64,000 nucleotides of DNA, from the NCBI RefSeq assembly GCF_005239225.2, contig NC_133300.1, positions 12,119,875 through 12,183,874 on the forward strand. Reading direction: 5' to 3'. The notes below the pieces were generated by a model. It was given only the letters and a program-made list of their open reading frames with translations. It had not been told where the DNA came from and did not search any database. Position numbers and translations under genes: made by a program. This DNA is from Populus alba. Taxonomy: Eukaryota; Streptophyta; Magnoliopsida; Malpighiales; Salicaceae. Shown here piece by piece: positions 47,533-58,035 of the stretch; the stretch's first letter is position 1; every line of letters starts with the position of its first letter.

Positions 47533-50117
47533 GTTGAATTGTTAGAAGTGATGGATATTGAATAAGATGCATGTGTTTGAAAATGAAACGAAATGGAGTA
47601 AATGATGAAATAAAAAAAGTAAAAAGAATAGGAGGATTGCTTGATTCTCCTGTTCTTAGACAAGTATATGAAAAATAAATGCTAATAATATAGATTTAGG
47701 ATGAATTAAAAGAAGGTTATGAAAAGAAAAGGTTAGTGTTTTGAAGTTGGTGGAACCAATCATGAGAAGAAAGAAGTGAAAACTATGAGATTATATAATT
47801 TTTGTCTAATTATAGGGGATTAGTATTAGTTACACGACGACGACGACGACGAAATGATATAATGAAATCATGTGTTAATTGTAATAGATTTCTTGATATG
47901 TTGTGATTTTGATATAAATAGGAGGTTTTAGTTAAGTGAAATTTGTGCTTAAGAATTTATATAATTAATACATTTTAATATGATTATGTATTTAAAAAAA
48001 AAAGTGTTGTGAATAGTTAGGATGAGATAAGAAATGAAAATAACATAATGATCAATATAGTGTTAGTAAGAAAAGGTTGGTTATTTAGTACTGACACTAA
48101 TGAGAAGTGATTATTGATAAATTGTTAAGTGATTGATATGAAAATTTTAGTGATTGGTTGTTGATTAACATTAGCAAGGAAAATTATGAATTATTTGTAA
48201 AACTATAATGTGATGGAAGTTAATGATGACTTGGTAAAAATAAATGGATAAATAAAAAAAATTATATGATTATGCTTGAATCAAATGACTAACTAAATTT
48301 ACAAATTAATATAGTCGATCGTTTGTTAAATAAACAATTAAAATCACTTATATTTCAATCAATCAATGGATCTGATGATCTATTGGTAGGGGAAATTAAT
48401 GAAATACTAGAAAAATTGGTTGACCGAATTATTTGGTTGAATTAATTTGGTGAACTGTTATCATTTGACAGTTGACTGATTTTTTTTTTTAAAAAAAGAA
48501 GTTTGAGTTTCATAGTATAGCTATGCTAGTGATTCAATTTAATTTAAGGCGTGAGTAATAATGGTTATTTGGTTGGGAGTTGAAGAACAAGTATTCAAAA
48601 AGAAACCCGACTTTTTTAGAAGCTTGGATAACAATATTTAAGGTAAGAGATTGATCATCCCTTGTCTTTTTAACTATTTATACATACTTTTATAATCATT
48701 AGAATTACAATGGTAATTAAATTTTATAGCATATTATTGTTGTTATTTTTTAAGGAATATGCCTACAATGATGGAAAAACCTTGTATGTATTACTTTTGA
48801 CTGCAATAATAGGAAAACCATGTATATATTACTTTTGCCCGCGCTGGCAAGACTCGATGCATGATCTATTACTAATTAAAATGGTGAAAATCGTGTGTAA
48901 TTCGTGTGAATATATTCATGAAGTGAAAATAGTTATGAAATAACTCAACTTGAAAGGAACAATGAATGAAATTTTTTGGATTTAACTAATCAATTTTAAA
49001 GTTATGAGGAAAAAATCATATACTGATGAACTAAACTAGATTATGAATGAAATGATTATCATGATGCAAGGATGATAATGTGATGAATACAATAACAAGA
49101 AGAAAATTTATCGAGAGGTAATGAAAAATATAACATGTTAAAAATTGATATAAGATCAATGTTCTCAAAGAAAAATTTATAAAATTAGTTTTGATCATAT
49201 ATTTATTAAACATTAGTAAATGAGATTATGCAAAGGTCTAATATAATTTATTTTGTAGTTTTATGTATGTCATAGGTAAATTTATTTGAAGACATCTATT
49301 TTTTAGATCATTAAGCTGCTCAATATTATTTGTATTTGAAAAAAATTACCTAAAATTTTACATATTCATTTATTGAGTGTTAAATTTTTAGAGTTTAGAA
49401 AACTTTATAAAGTGAGTATAATGTTTTTTTTTTTATTATTTATGAAAAAAGAGAGTTTAGAACTAGTGATTAAAAAAAAATTATTGACATTTGAGTTATT
49501 TCTTATTGGTAGGATTATATCTTTCAAAAAAGTAAATGGAGCCATAATTCATTGAAGGATCACAATGCAAATACACTGAACGAGTGAATTATCTCATTAT
49601 CGTGTAATATTTATATAATAACTATTTCCACTCATATAAAAATAAGATTTAATACAGTAATTATTTTCATTGACCTAAAGATTTATGAAATTTTATATTA
49701 TTATAAGTTACACTTTTACACAAAAGCATAACAATTAGAGAATATATGGAACAATGTCTCCACCTTATCTTGTACTTGTTGTCATCAAGATTCGTTTTTG
49801 AACATATGATCTGTTTCACTGTCAAATCACTGCGTACCATGCCAACAAAGTTTTAACAAAAATAATGTTTTCTAGTTTTATTCTCAGTGTAACAATTTAG
49901 TTAATATAAAAGGATTTAAGACAATTTTCTTGAGAGAAATCTCTTCAGATTCACTATCATTAGACACAAATATAACACAACTTCATCATTAATATAAAAG
50001 GATACTATTAGAAGAATTAAGGATTATTTTCTTCTTTTCATATGTAAAATTAACAAAACACTTTCGAAAAGAGAAGAACACAACCTTAATTCAGAAATGG
50101 TCACAAAGAGATATATT
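47533..50117. other. Intergenic AT-rich DNA, nothing recognised
   Basis: No coding similarity; includes a short CGA trinucleotide run (about 47,836-47,851). Short open frames are composition artefacts. Confidence 0.5.
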
Positions 50118-50330
50118 GGCTTGTTTGGGAGTTTGATTGCGGTTGTTTTTCAAAGTTTTTTTCATTTATAAATGCATCAAAATAATTTTTTTTAATTTTT
50201 AAAATTATTTTTGATATCAGCATATCAAAATGATATAAAAACAACAAAAAATATTAATTAAAATTTTTTTAAAATTTTTTCAAAATACTTTTAAAACATA
50301 AAAACAAAATAATATTTAAAGTTTTAAACC
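50118..50330 (+). repeat. AT-rich interspersed repeat (MITE-like), best preserved copy
   Basis: Starts near TGTTTGGGAGTTTGATTGCG and continues GGTTGTTTTTCAAAG ... GATATCAGCATATCAAAATG ... TTTCAAAATACTTTTAAAAC. The layout and wording match a repeat I recall as extremely common in poplar. No coding capacity. Confidence 0.6.
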
Positions 50331-50569
50331 ATATCCCGAAAGATCCACTTGCCACTGTAGTATAATTAGTATCTCCTCTGAAGAGAAGACCCTCAATGTT
50401 TTTCCATAAAAGAAAAAGAACCCAATTTGAAATAAAGAAAAAGGCATATTTAGTAGCTACTTGCATGGGGACATAAACTAAAAATATTTCTCATATCCAT
50501 ACAATTTATTCAAAAGGTGAACAACAAAAAGGAACTAAACTTCCCAACAAAATCCCGTGACAAACTCAT

Positions 50570-52590
50570 TGTCATAACCCAAATTTTGACCTTTTTATTT
50601 TAATTATTATTATTATTTTATTTACTGAAAAGGATAAAAAATGATGATAAAAAAAATAATGATGATGAAAAACAAGTAAAATGAAGAATGAATTAAAATT
50701 TGGGTTAAGGGCAACATGATTGGAAGTTTTGGGGTTTAATTAAACTTTGTAATTAATCTAATTAATCTAATCAAGGGCTTAATTGGAGAATTGATAAGTT
50801 TTGAGACTTAGTTGAGCTTGGAATTAATTTAATTAATCCAATTAAGAGTTTAATTGGAGAATTGATAAGTTTTGAGACTTAATGAAGCTTGAAGATTAAT
50901 TTAATTAATCCAATCAAGGGTTTAATTGGATAATTGATAAGTTTTTGAACTTAATTGGCTTGGAATTAATTTAATCAGGGACTTAATTGAAGAACGATCA
51001 AAGTTTGGGGTTTAATTGGGGTCTAAATTGCAAGAATTAAAATCCAAGGACCAGCTTGAAAATGACGCGGAAATGCAAGGATCCAATTACATTTTAACCA
51101 AGGGCTTGATTGCAAAAGTACAAAATTCCGAGGACCAAATTGAAAGAATTCTTTGGAATGGGAAAACGGAGTCGTTTTGGGAGGCCACTGTTCGCTCGTC
51201 TTCTTCCTCTGCAATGGCTCTGCCATTAAAGGCAGAGACATTTGTCTATTGAATGCAGTGCCCCACGCCATTACTGCCGACCGTTACATCGTCGATCGAC
51301 CTCTGGCCCTATAAAAGCTGGGCAAAAGGCAACCACCAGGGGGGATTTTCTTTGGACTGAAAAGAAAACAATAAAACCACCGAGGAAGATAGAGGGAAGA
51401 AACCCATAAAACAGAAACCCAGAAATAGTACACACAGCAAAAGCAGAGACCAATACAAACAGTAAACCCAGAAAACCAACACTAATATCATCGTCTTCTC
51501 AATTGCCCCCTCCCTTGCAAATCAGAAAAAGAAAGAACCCGAAGTCAGTAAAACAACTTAGAGAAAGGCGACATGTCCATTACCTTCCTCAATAATTGAG
51601 AAGAAGAGAGAACAGTGGACACAGTGGCAGAGAACACAAATAGAAGAGGAAAGCAGAGGAGAGTAGAGAGTAAGTAAAAAACCTAACAAACAGAAACACA
51701 CGAATAAAGGGGAAGAGACTGAGAGGAGGAAGAAGAGAGAATTCTCCGGGAGTACTCGAGCTGTTGTTGTCGCCTGCGCCTTCGAATCGCCAGGTAAGGC
51801 TTCTCTGTTATCTTCATTTCTGTGCCTTTAATTTAAGAGAAGAAAACGAGGCTAAGGTAATTTAATTATCTTTGCCCTGTGCAGTGCACGCGTGGTTTGA
51901 ACCACGCGTGCCTGCAGCCCAGCCCATATGGGCTGCGCTGGGCCCAGCCTCAAAAAATAAAAAAATAAAAAAACAGAAAAAAAAATGTGTATGCATGAAT
52001 AAAAATAATGTAAATTTATTGGTTTATTCACTGACGCCAGAGTCAGGAATAAAAATACTAGTTTAAATTTATATTATTTTTATTCGTTGTATTTTATTTT
52101 ATTTGGCTAGAAAAATAGAAAATATTTGCATTCGTAAAAAAATAAATTTATTATTATTTATTTATTCACTGGCGCCAGAGTCTAGAATAAAATAAAATAT
52201 TGATTTAATTTATTTTACAGTTATGTAATATTTACAAACGCCAGAGTTGGAAATATTCGTAGTTGAATATTCACTGGCGCCAGAGTCAGGAATATTATAA
52301 GCAAAATTTCATAGCATAAACTAATAAACATTTAGTAAATTTAAGACGAAACTAGCAATGCAGCCTGCCTTAGGCAGGACGTTTAAGGGGTGATAATATC
52401 TTCCCTTTTACGTAATCAGTCCCGAACCATAGAATCTCTGTTGACCAGTTAGAGTTCCTAGTGACCATAATACTAGGTGACAACTCCTTAAACAAGACAT
52501 TTTTTTCCTAAAAGTGCTAGATGCCAGAAGTATGTTCTTTTTCCCTAATTAAGATTTATTTTTAAGGTCGTCGCGATGTCGGGTGCGACA
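50570..52590 (+). mobile_element. Solo LTR (2,021 bp) with perfect 5-bp target site duplication
   Basis: Begins TGTCATAACCC and ends GGGTGCGACA, flanked by CTCAT on both sides (50,565-50,569 and 52,591-52,595). U3 contains several repeats of a TTAATTGGAGAATTGATAAG module (50,780-50,980). A TATA box (TATAAAA, 51,310-51,316) precedes an A/G-rich leader with a CCAGGTAAG splice-donor-like site at 51,790. U5 contains four copies of a GGCGCCAGAGTC-type motif. The 3' tail (CTAGTGACCATAATACTAGG and onwards) is the kind seen in plant Ty3 elements of the Tat group. No internal region remains. Confidence 0.92.
52031..52287 (+). repeat. Repeated palindromic CTGGCGCCAG motif in LTR
   Basis: CTGACGCCAGAGTC (52,031), CTGGCGCCAGAGTC (52,169), ACGCCAGAGTT (52,238) and CTGGCGCCAGAGTC (52,274). 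The core CTGGCGCCAG is a perfect palindrome, and three copies sit between TATTC/ATTC and GAATA, giving a second layer of inverted symmetry. Confidence 0.85.
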
Positions 52591-52595
52591 CTCAT

Positions 52596-53160
52596 AACAA
52601 AATATGATAAACCATATTCGGCCATTTTGACAATGACATTGTATCATAGATGAATATAGGTAGTAAAAAGACTTTGTTGGTTACCACACTGATAAAAGAT
52701 AGTGTTTCTTTATTCATAAAAAAACTAGTCCCTACAATAAATCATAATTTGAACAATCATAGCCTAGGTTCTGCCCTGCAATAATTCTTAGATGCAAGGG
52801 TTGACAAAGACTTTTCATCAACTACTGGAGGGTTTTTCTTTTACTTTAATTTAAGAGTTTGTTTGCAAATATGATAGTTTTGTTCATGGGATTTATATAA
52901 CAAAAAAAAAAAAAAAAACATTGAAACTTGTTTTTGTTTGTTGTGTTTTGTGTATTAAAATAGGTTGTATATATTTAAAAAAAAAAAAGATTATAATATC
53001 CAATCACATCACACTCTCAAATATATCTTAAAATTTTTTTGGAAGAATAATATAGCCAAAATCTTGTTAGGAAAATAATATATTTAATGGATTGTGGTTT
53101 TTAAATAACAATATAATTAATTGAGTTGTCTTGATTCAACCAACGTAAATCATAACAAAA
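52596..53160. other. Intergenic DNA, nothing recognised
   Basis: AT-rich, with poly-A runs near 52,903 and 52,978. No gene or element boundary seen. Confidence 0.5.
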
Positions 53161-53690
53161 AATACCCCAACCCTTTAATTTAATTTAGATAAATCTAACA
53201 AAACTCAAAATTCAGAAACCTTAATCCAAATTGAAAACCCTAACTAAACTTCAAATTCAAAACTAACTGAAACACCATATTCTTACCAAACCCTAACCCC
53301 AGCCCTAAAATCCCAAATCCTAACTAAACCGCAATATAAAAACCCTAAATCCAAGTCCCAAACAAGGCAAAGCCTAAAATCCAAGCCTAAAACTCCAAAA
53401 ATCCAACCCAGAAACACCAAACCAAAACTCAAATATAAATTAGAAGCCTCAAACCCTAAAAGCCCAAAGTAAAAACTTTAAACATTACACTCCAAACTTA
53501 AATTGAAACCTCAAACCTAAACCCTAATCTATAAACCATAAACTCAAATCCTAATTCCTAAAATTCAAACTCCAAAATTTCAAACCCAAAACATCAAAAG
53601 TAAAACTCAAACCCTAAGCATTAAACCTTAAACTAAATCCTAACCTCAAATCCAATCCCTATACACTACAATTAAACCTTAAACTAATTC
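53161..53690 (+). repeat. Degenerate telomere-like CCCTAA-rich tract
   Basis: About 530 bases almost devoid of G on the plus strand and dense in AAACCCTAA-like words (for example CCAAACCCTAACCCC, AAAACCCTAAATCC, CTAAACCCTAATC). Plant telomeres are CCCTAAA/TTTAGGG repeats. The words are too scattered and mutated to be a functional telomere; this may be an eroded interstitial telomeric sequence or simply a low-complexity A/C-rich repeat. Confidence 0.55.
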
Positions 53691-53865
53691 ATTATGTCAC
53701 ACAACCAATTATTTTATTAGATTTTTTTTTTATGTATCAAACCCAACCTAACAATCTCTTATAGAATTTGCACTTTAATAAGTTATTCTCATCACTTGTC
53801 TCTTTTTTTTTAAAAAAACTATTGTAAAAATCTTAAAACATTTCATTATTTAAGTTTATTACCAA

Positions 53866-54996
53866 TGTTATATGGTTCAAGTTTAGTCTTGGATTCCTTA
53901 TAGTGAGCATTTGATTATGTGTTTGAAATTAGTTGTTGATACGATTCAATATATAGTTCAGCCTTGGGTTTTTCATGATGGGTTTTTACATAGGGATGCA
54001 TTCGGTCAGATTCTTATAGATGATGGGTTCGACCCAATTCTTTTGGTGGATAATTTAGCCAGATTAGGATAAGCTATACATGAGATGTTTTTGGACAGTA
54101 AAGAAAGTTTATTCGGAGTGTATTTTGGGTCTTTATTAATTAATATAGGTTTGGGCCATATGGAATCCAAAGTTGGCTTGGGTTAATTAAGATGTTGGGA
54201 TCATATCAGATTTGTTTGAGTTTGATTTTCTGATTCTACAAGGACTTAAATCAACAAAATATTCTTCTAAAATTCAAGGAAATTTCATTCATTATTTTCC
54301 CTGTTATTTAAGAGAATATTTAACAATAAAGAATGGAGTTTCTTAGTTAACAAAGGATGTTAAGAGTGGGTTTCCAAATCTGATTTTCTAAGCTTGGAAG
54401 GATTAATTAATAATTCTCCTAGTCTAGGAAAGAAACTAAATTGAAAGATATAAAAGAGAAAGATTTTTTTTCATTAATTATCCATGTTAATAAGGAAACC
54501 AAGCACAATAAGGCAAGAAAACTTCAGAATTAATTCCACATTCGGATCAGATTTCCTAGTCTATTTTAGACTTTTTAGGGGTGACAGATCTAATTCTAGC
54601 ATATCTAGGATATTAATTTTAAATTTTTATTATTTTCTTCTTAGTCATTGGTTTATTATTACTTATTTGGGTTAATTTTGTATATGGGCTCAAATTATTA
54701 TTAGGGTTATTTGAAGCATTATATAAGTGTTTTGTATGCTAAAAAAAAGGGGGATGAATTTATGAAATAAACTTGTATTTTATGTAAAACAACACGTTAT
54801 CTTTGCTGTTAAAAAGATTAAATCTGACTTATCAAGGTATAGTTAACCTTGTGACATCATTCGATTAAATTTCAATAGTGTTGGTGTCTTAAGATAGGTT
54901 TTCATTCTATCACACTTCTCAAACCTAATTTTTGGCTTTCTTGTGAAGTATCATTTTTGTTGGGGGTTGTTTGACCAAGTAATCAAGAGGTTTTCA
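53866..54996 (+). mobile_element. 5' LTR of a short LTR retrotransposon
   Basis: About 1.13 kb, starting TGTTATATGG and ending TTTTCA just before a primer-binding site. The first approximately 430 bases recur at 55,890-56,309. A TATA box lies at about 54,720 (ATTATATAAGTG), followed by a transcribed part with GATGAATTTATGAAATAAAC. Confidence 0.8.
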
Positions 54997-55889
54997 TTAG
55001 TTGGTATCAGAGTTAGGCTATGAAATCAGGTTATATCCTTCTCGCTTTTGTTATCTATTTGTTTCATGCCAATTTTATTTTTGTCTGTCCTCCTTTTTGT
55101 TTTGAGTTAGTACTTGTTTTATTTCTTGTGTTTATTTTTGTTATTCTGTGTTTATCATGTTCTATTTAGAGTAAAAAAAAAAAAGCAATAAAAAAAATAT
55201 TATTTGGGCTAAGACAGGTCTATAACACATTTGTTTTGCGACAACTTATGAAAACTTATCGCAATTAACTCAAAATTTATTTTATTTATTTATTGGGGTC
55301 CTGATCACAAAATATATTAAATTTGAGGTTATTTGGATATATTTTTCTTTAGGTTCTAGAATTGGGATTTGTCTTGTTGTAATAAGTCTATTTTGCGTTA
55401 GCTTTCAAAACTTATTTTGTTTTTGTTCATTTCGTTCATGTTAGTATATTACCATCATATTTAAGATATTTGACTATTTTTTGAGTTATTTTCATCACTT
55501 TTGCATTTTTTCCCCCTGATTAGTTCTAGTCCAAACAAAAGTCAGATTTGCAATTTTGAGTCTAAATTAGTGTTCTTTATATTGTAAACTCTTTTCATGT
55601 TATGTCTTTGTCTTCTTCTTTTTTCTGTTTTCTTTTTTTTCTATTAGTGTCATGTATTATGCAAATGAGAAGGAATTAAGAAGGATTCTAGCTCAAGGAT
55701 GCGAAAAACTAACCCATGGTTTGGGGGTTTTATAACAAGTTGATAAGTGTAGAAGATTAATCTACAAACTTCAAGCTTCATGGAAAAAGGAGGTATAACA
55801 CCAGAAAAATGAAAGATGAAGGAGAGCCATTATGGTTATCATTCAATTGTATATACAACGTGCTTATTTGAAGTTCTTATCAATCACTA
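54997..55889 (+). mobile_element. Short non-coding internal region (LARD/TRIM-like)
   Basis: Only about 0.9 kb separates the primer-binding site from the second LTR copy. I find no gag or pol similarity in any frame, so the element is non-autonomous or internally deleted. Confidence 0.65.
55002..55012 (+). other. Primer-binding site (initiator tRNA-Met)
   Basis: TGGTATCAGAG, the classic plant retrotransposon sequence complementary to the 3' end of initiator methionine tRNA, five bases after the 5' LTR. Confidence 0.85.
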
Positions 55890-56309
55890 CTTCCATATAG
55901 TGTTGTTGGATTCCTTATAATGAACATTCAATTATGTATTTAAGATTGATTGTTGATACAGTTTGGTATATGGTTCAACCTTAGTTTTTTCATGATGGGT
56001 TTTTACTTAGGGATACATTCAGTCAAATTGATGTTCTTATAGATGATAGGTTTGGCCTAATTTTTTTGGTAGGGAATTCAGCCAGATCATTATTGGTTAT
56101 GCATGAAATGTTTTTGGACAACAAAGAAAGTTTATTTAAAGTGTATTTTGGGTCTGATTCGGTCCCTATTAATGAGTATAAGATTGAGTCACACTGAGTT
56201 CAAAGTTGGCTTGGGTTAATTAAGATGTTGGGATCAGATCAGATTTGTTTGGGGTTGATTTTCTAATTTTACAAGGATTTAAATCAATAAAATATTCTTA
56301 AAATTCAAG
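55890..56309 (+). mobile_element. Truncated 3' LTR of the short element
   Basis: Direct repeat of 53,885-54,285 (shared TTCATGATGGGTTTTTAC, GGCTTGGGTTAATTAAGATG). It breaks off at AAAATTCAAG. Confidence 0.8.
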
Positions 56310-56368
56310 AAACACATAACTAAATGCTCATTATAAGGAATCCAATATTGAACCTAAACCGTATCACA
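56310..56368 (-). mobile_element. Inverted 5' tip of the same LTR
   Basis: The reverse complement reads TGTGATACGGTTTAGGTTCA then TTGGATTCCTTATAATGAGC, which is the start of the LTR family at 53,866. It directly abuts the truncated 3' LTR in head-to-head fashion. Confidence 0.75.
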
Positions 56369-57339
56369 TTGTTACAATATTCATTTGATTATCATAATGG
56401 CGTCACCTAAATTGTAAAAAGGTAAGAATGATTGTTGGGTTAATTGTAGCACCCTATAAAATTTAAAGGGAATACACACACAAAATTATAAGAACTGCCT
56501 TAAACATAATTTCCATCAATTGCATTAAGAAATGCATTAATACACAATCTGTATTTACACTTTTATGTGAATACATCACTTTTCAAATTATTTACATGAA
56601 GTTTATTTACAAACATTCTTCGGACCATACAAAAACCTATTCAACATAAAAAAAGAACTAAGTAACTCGATAATGCTTCGTGGGAAGCTATGATCTCCTA
56701 AAGAGAAATCCTGCAGAATATACAAAACCACGAAACCATAATGAATATTTGTGTCATCAAGGTAACTAACAATTATTAATGATATAAGCAAAATCAATTT
56801 CATTAACTTTCATAAATACACCAATCTATATCAGATTTTAATTTAATACAATTCCATTAATCTTTGATGAACTTTTATTTCATCATTGCACTCATTTCAT
56901 TATCATAGTCACATCATAGTTACTCTTGTTCACAACACGTTTACTATGTTTGGTTTCTTCAAACACACTTAATTGTTATGTTTGTTTGTATATATTTCAC
57001 AACCATATTTGGATCACATCATTATTTCAATTCACAATACATTCAACTTATAAAACCTTTTGTTTTACAAACATGTTTATGTCCACAAACATTCCTAATT
57101 AAAATCACGTGTTGACATCAACAATCCACAAACATTCCAAACAAATCCATAATTCTATCATTCTAGACCTTTACCATTACATTACTAATCATGATTAAAA
57201 TTCAGGAATAGCATAACAAAACACATACACCTCTATTTTATTTTATTAATCCATAATTAACACTTTAACATAAATACACCATTTTATTCTATTAGTCATC
57301 TATTTGACTCCATCCAATGATCCATTGATAACCCAACAA

Positions 57340-57960
57340 GTCAATCACATTGATTCCATCGGCTCCATTCTAAGTAGCTTAGTCAACCAAGTATCTCGAC
57401 AGTCAATTACATTGACAACAATAGCTCTCACTCATGACAACTAGTCAATTAAATATTCCAGTAATCAATTACATTGACGTCACGAGCTCAACTTTAGACA
57501 ACTAGTCAACTTAAATGCAAGTCATCAACCTTACCGATGCCACTAGCCCTAAACATGTCAGCTAGTCAAATTTAAATATGTCATTCATCAATCTCGTTGA
57601 TGCCACTTAGGGGTGATCATTTTCGATTCGGTTTGGTTTTTATCCAAAAAAAAAAGTAACCAAACTAAAAAAAAAAAATTTTTTTTTAAAAATCAACCTT
57701 GTTCAAACTGACTGGTTTTGGTTCGGTTTTTTTGAAAAAAATCGATTCAAATCAGTTTTGCTCGGTTTAGGCTAGATTTGCTCAGTTTTTTTTTCAGACT
57801 TATAAAACCGAAACTGAATCGAATGGTTGATTTTTTCAAAATTTTAATTGGTATTTTTTCACGATTTGATTTTTTCGGTTAGATTTTTTGGTTTTTTTGC
57901 TCACCCCTAATGCCGCTAGTCCTAAAAGGGTCGGTTAGTCAAATTAGATATCTTTGCAGT
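57340..57960 (+). repeat. 62-bp minisatellite interrupted by a MITE
   Basis: Landmarks CATTGA(T/C) or GATGCCACTAGC recur at about 57,351, 57,407, 57,472, 57,534, 57,596 and (after the MITE) 57,911, with spacing of 56-65 bases. Units share AGTCAATYACATTGA and CTAGTCAA words. Confidence 0.7.
57608..57909. mobile_element. hAT-type MITE with 8-bp target site duplication
   Basis: 302 bp, starting TAGGGGTGATC and ending GCTCACCCCTA, with a perfect 9-bp terminal inverted repeat (TAGGGGTGA). Flanks are ATGCCACT (57,600-57,607) and ATGCCGCT (57,910-57,917), an 8-bp duplication with one change. The interior has GGTTCGGTTTTT motifs, the complement of those in the 1,054-1,387 MITE, so both belong to one family. 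Confidence 0.88.
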
Positions 57961-58010
57961 CAATTTTAATTTACATAGAGATGTCCATTATTGTGGTTGA
58001 TCATAAGTTA

Positions 58011-58035
58011 TACACAAACACACACACACACACAC
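58011..58035. repeat. (CA)n microsatellite
   Basis: About ten CA units with one interruption. Confidence 0.85.
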
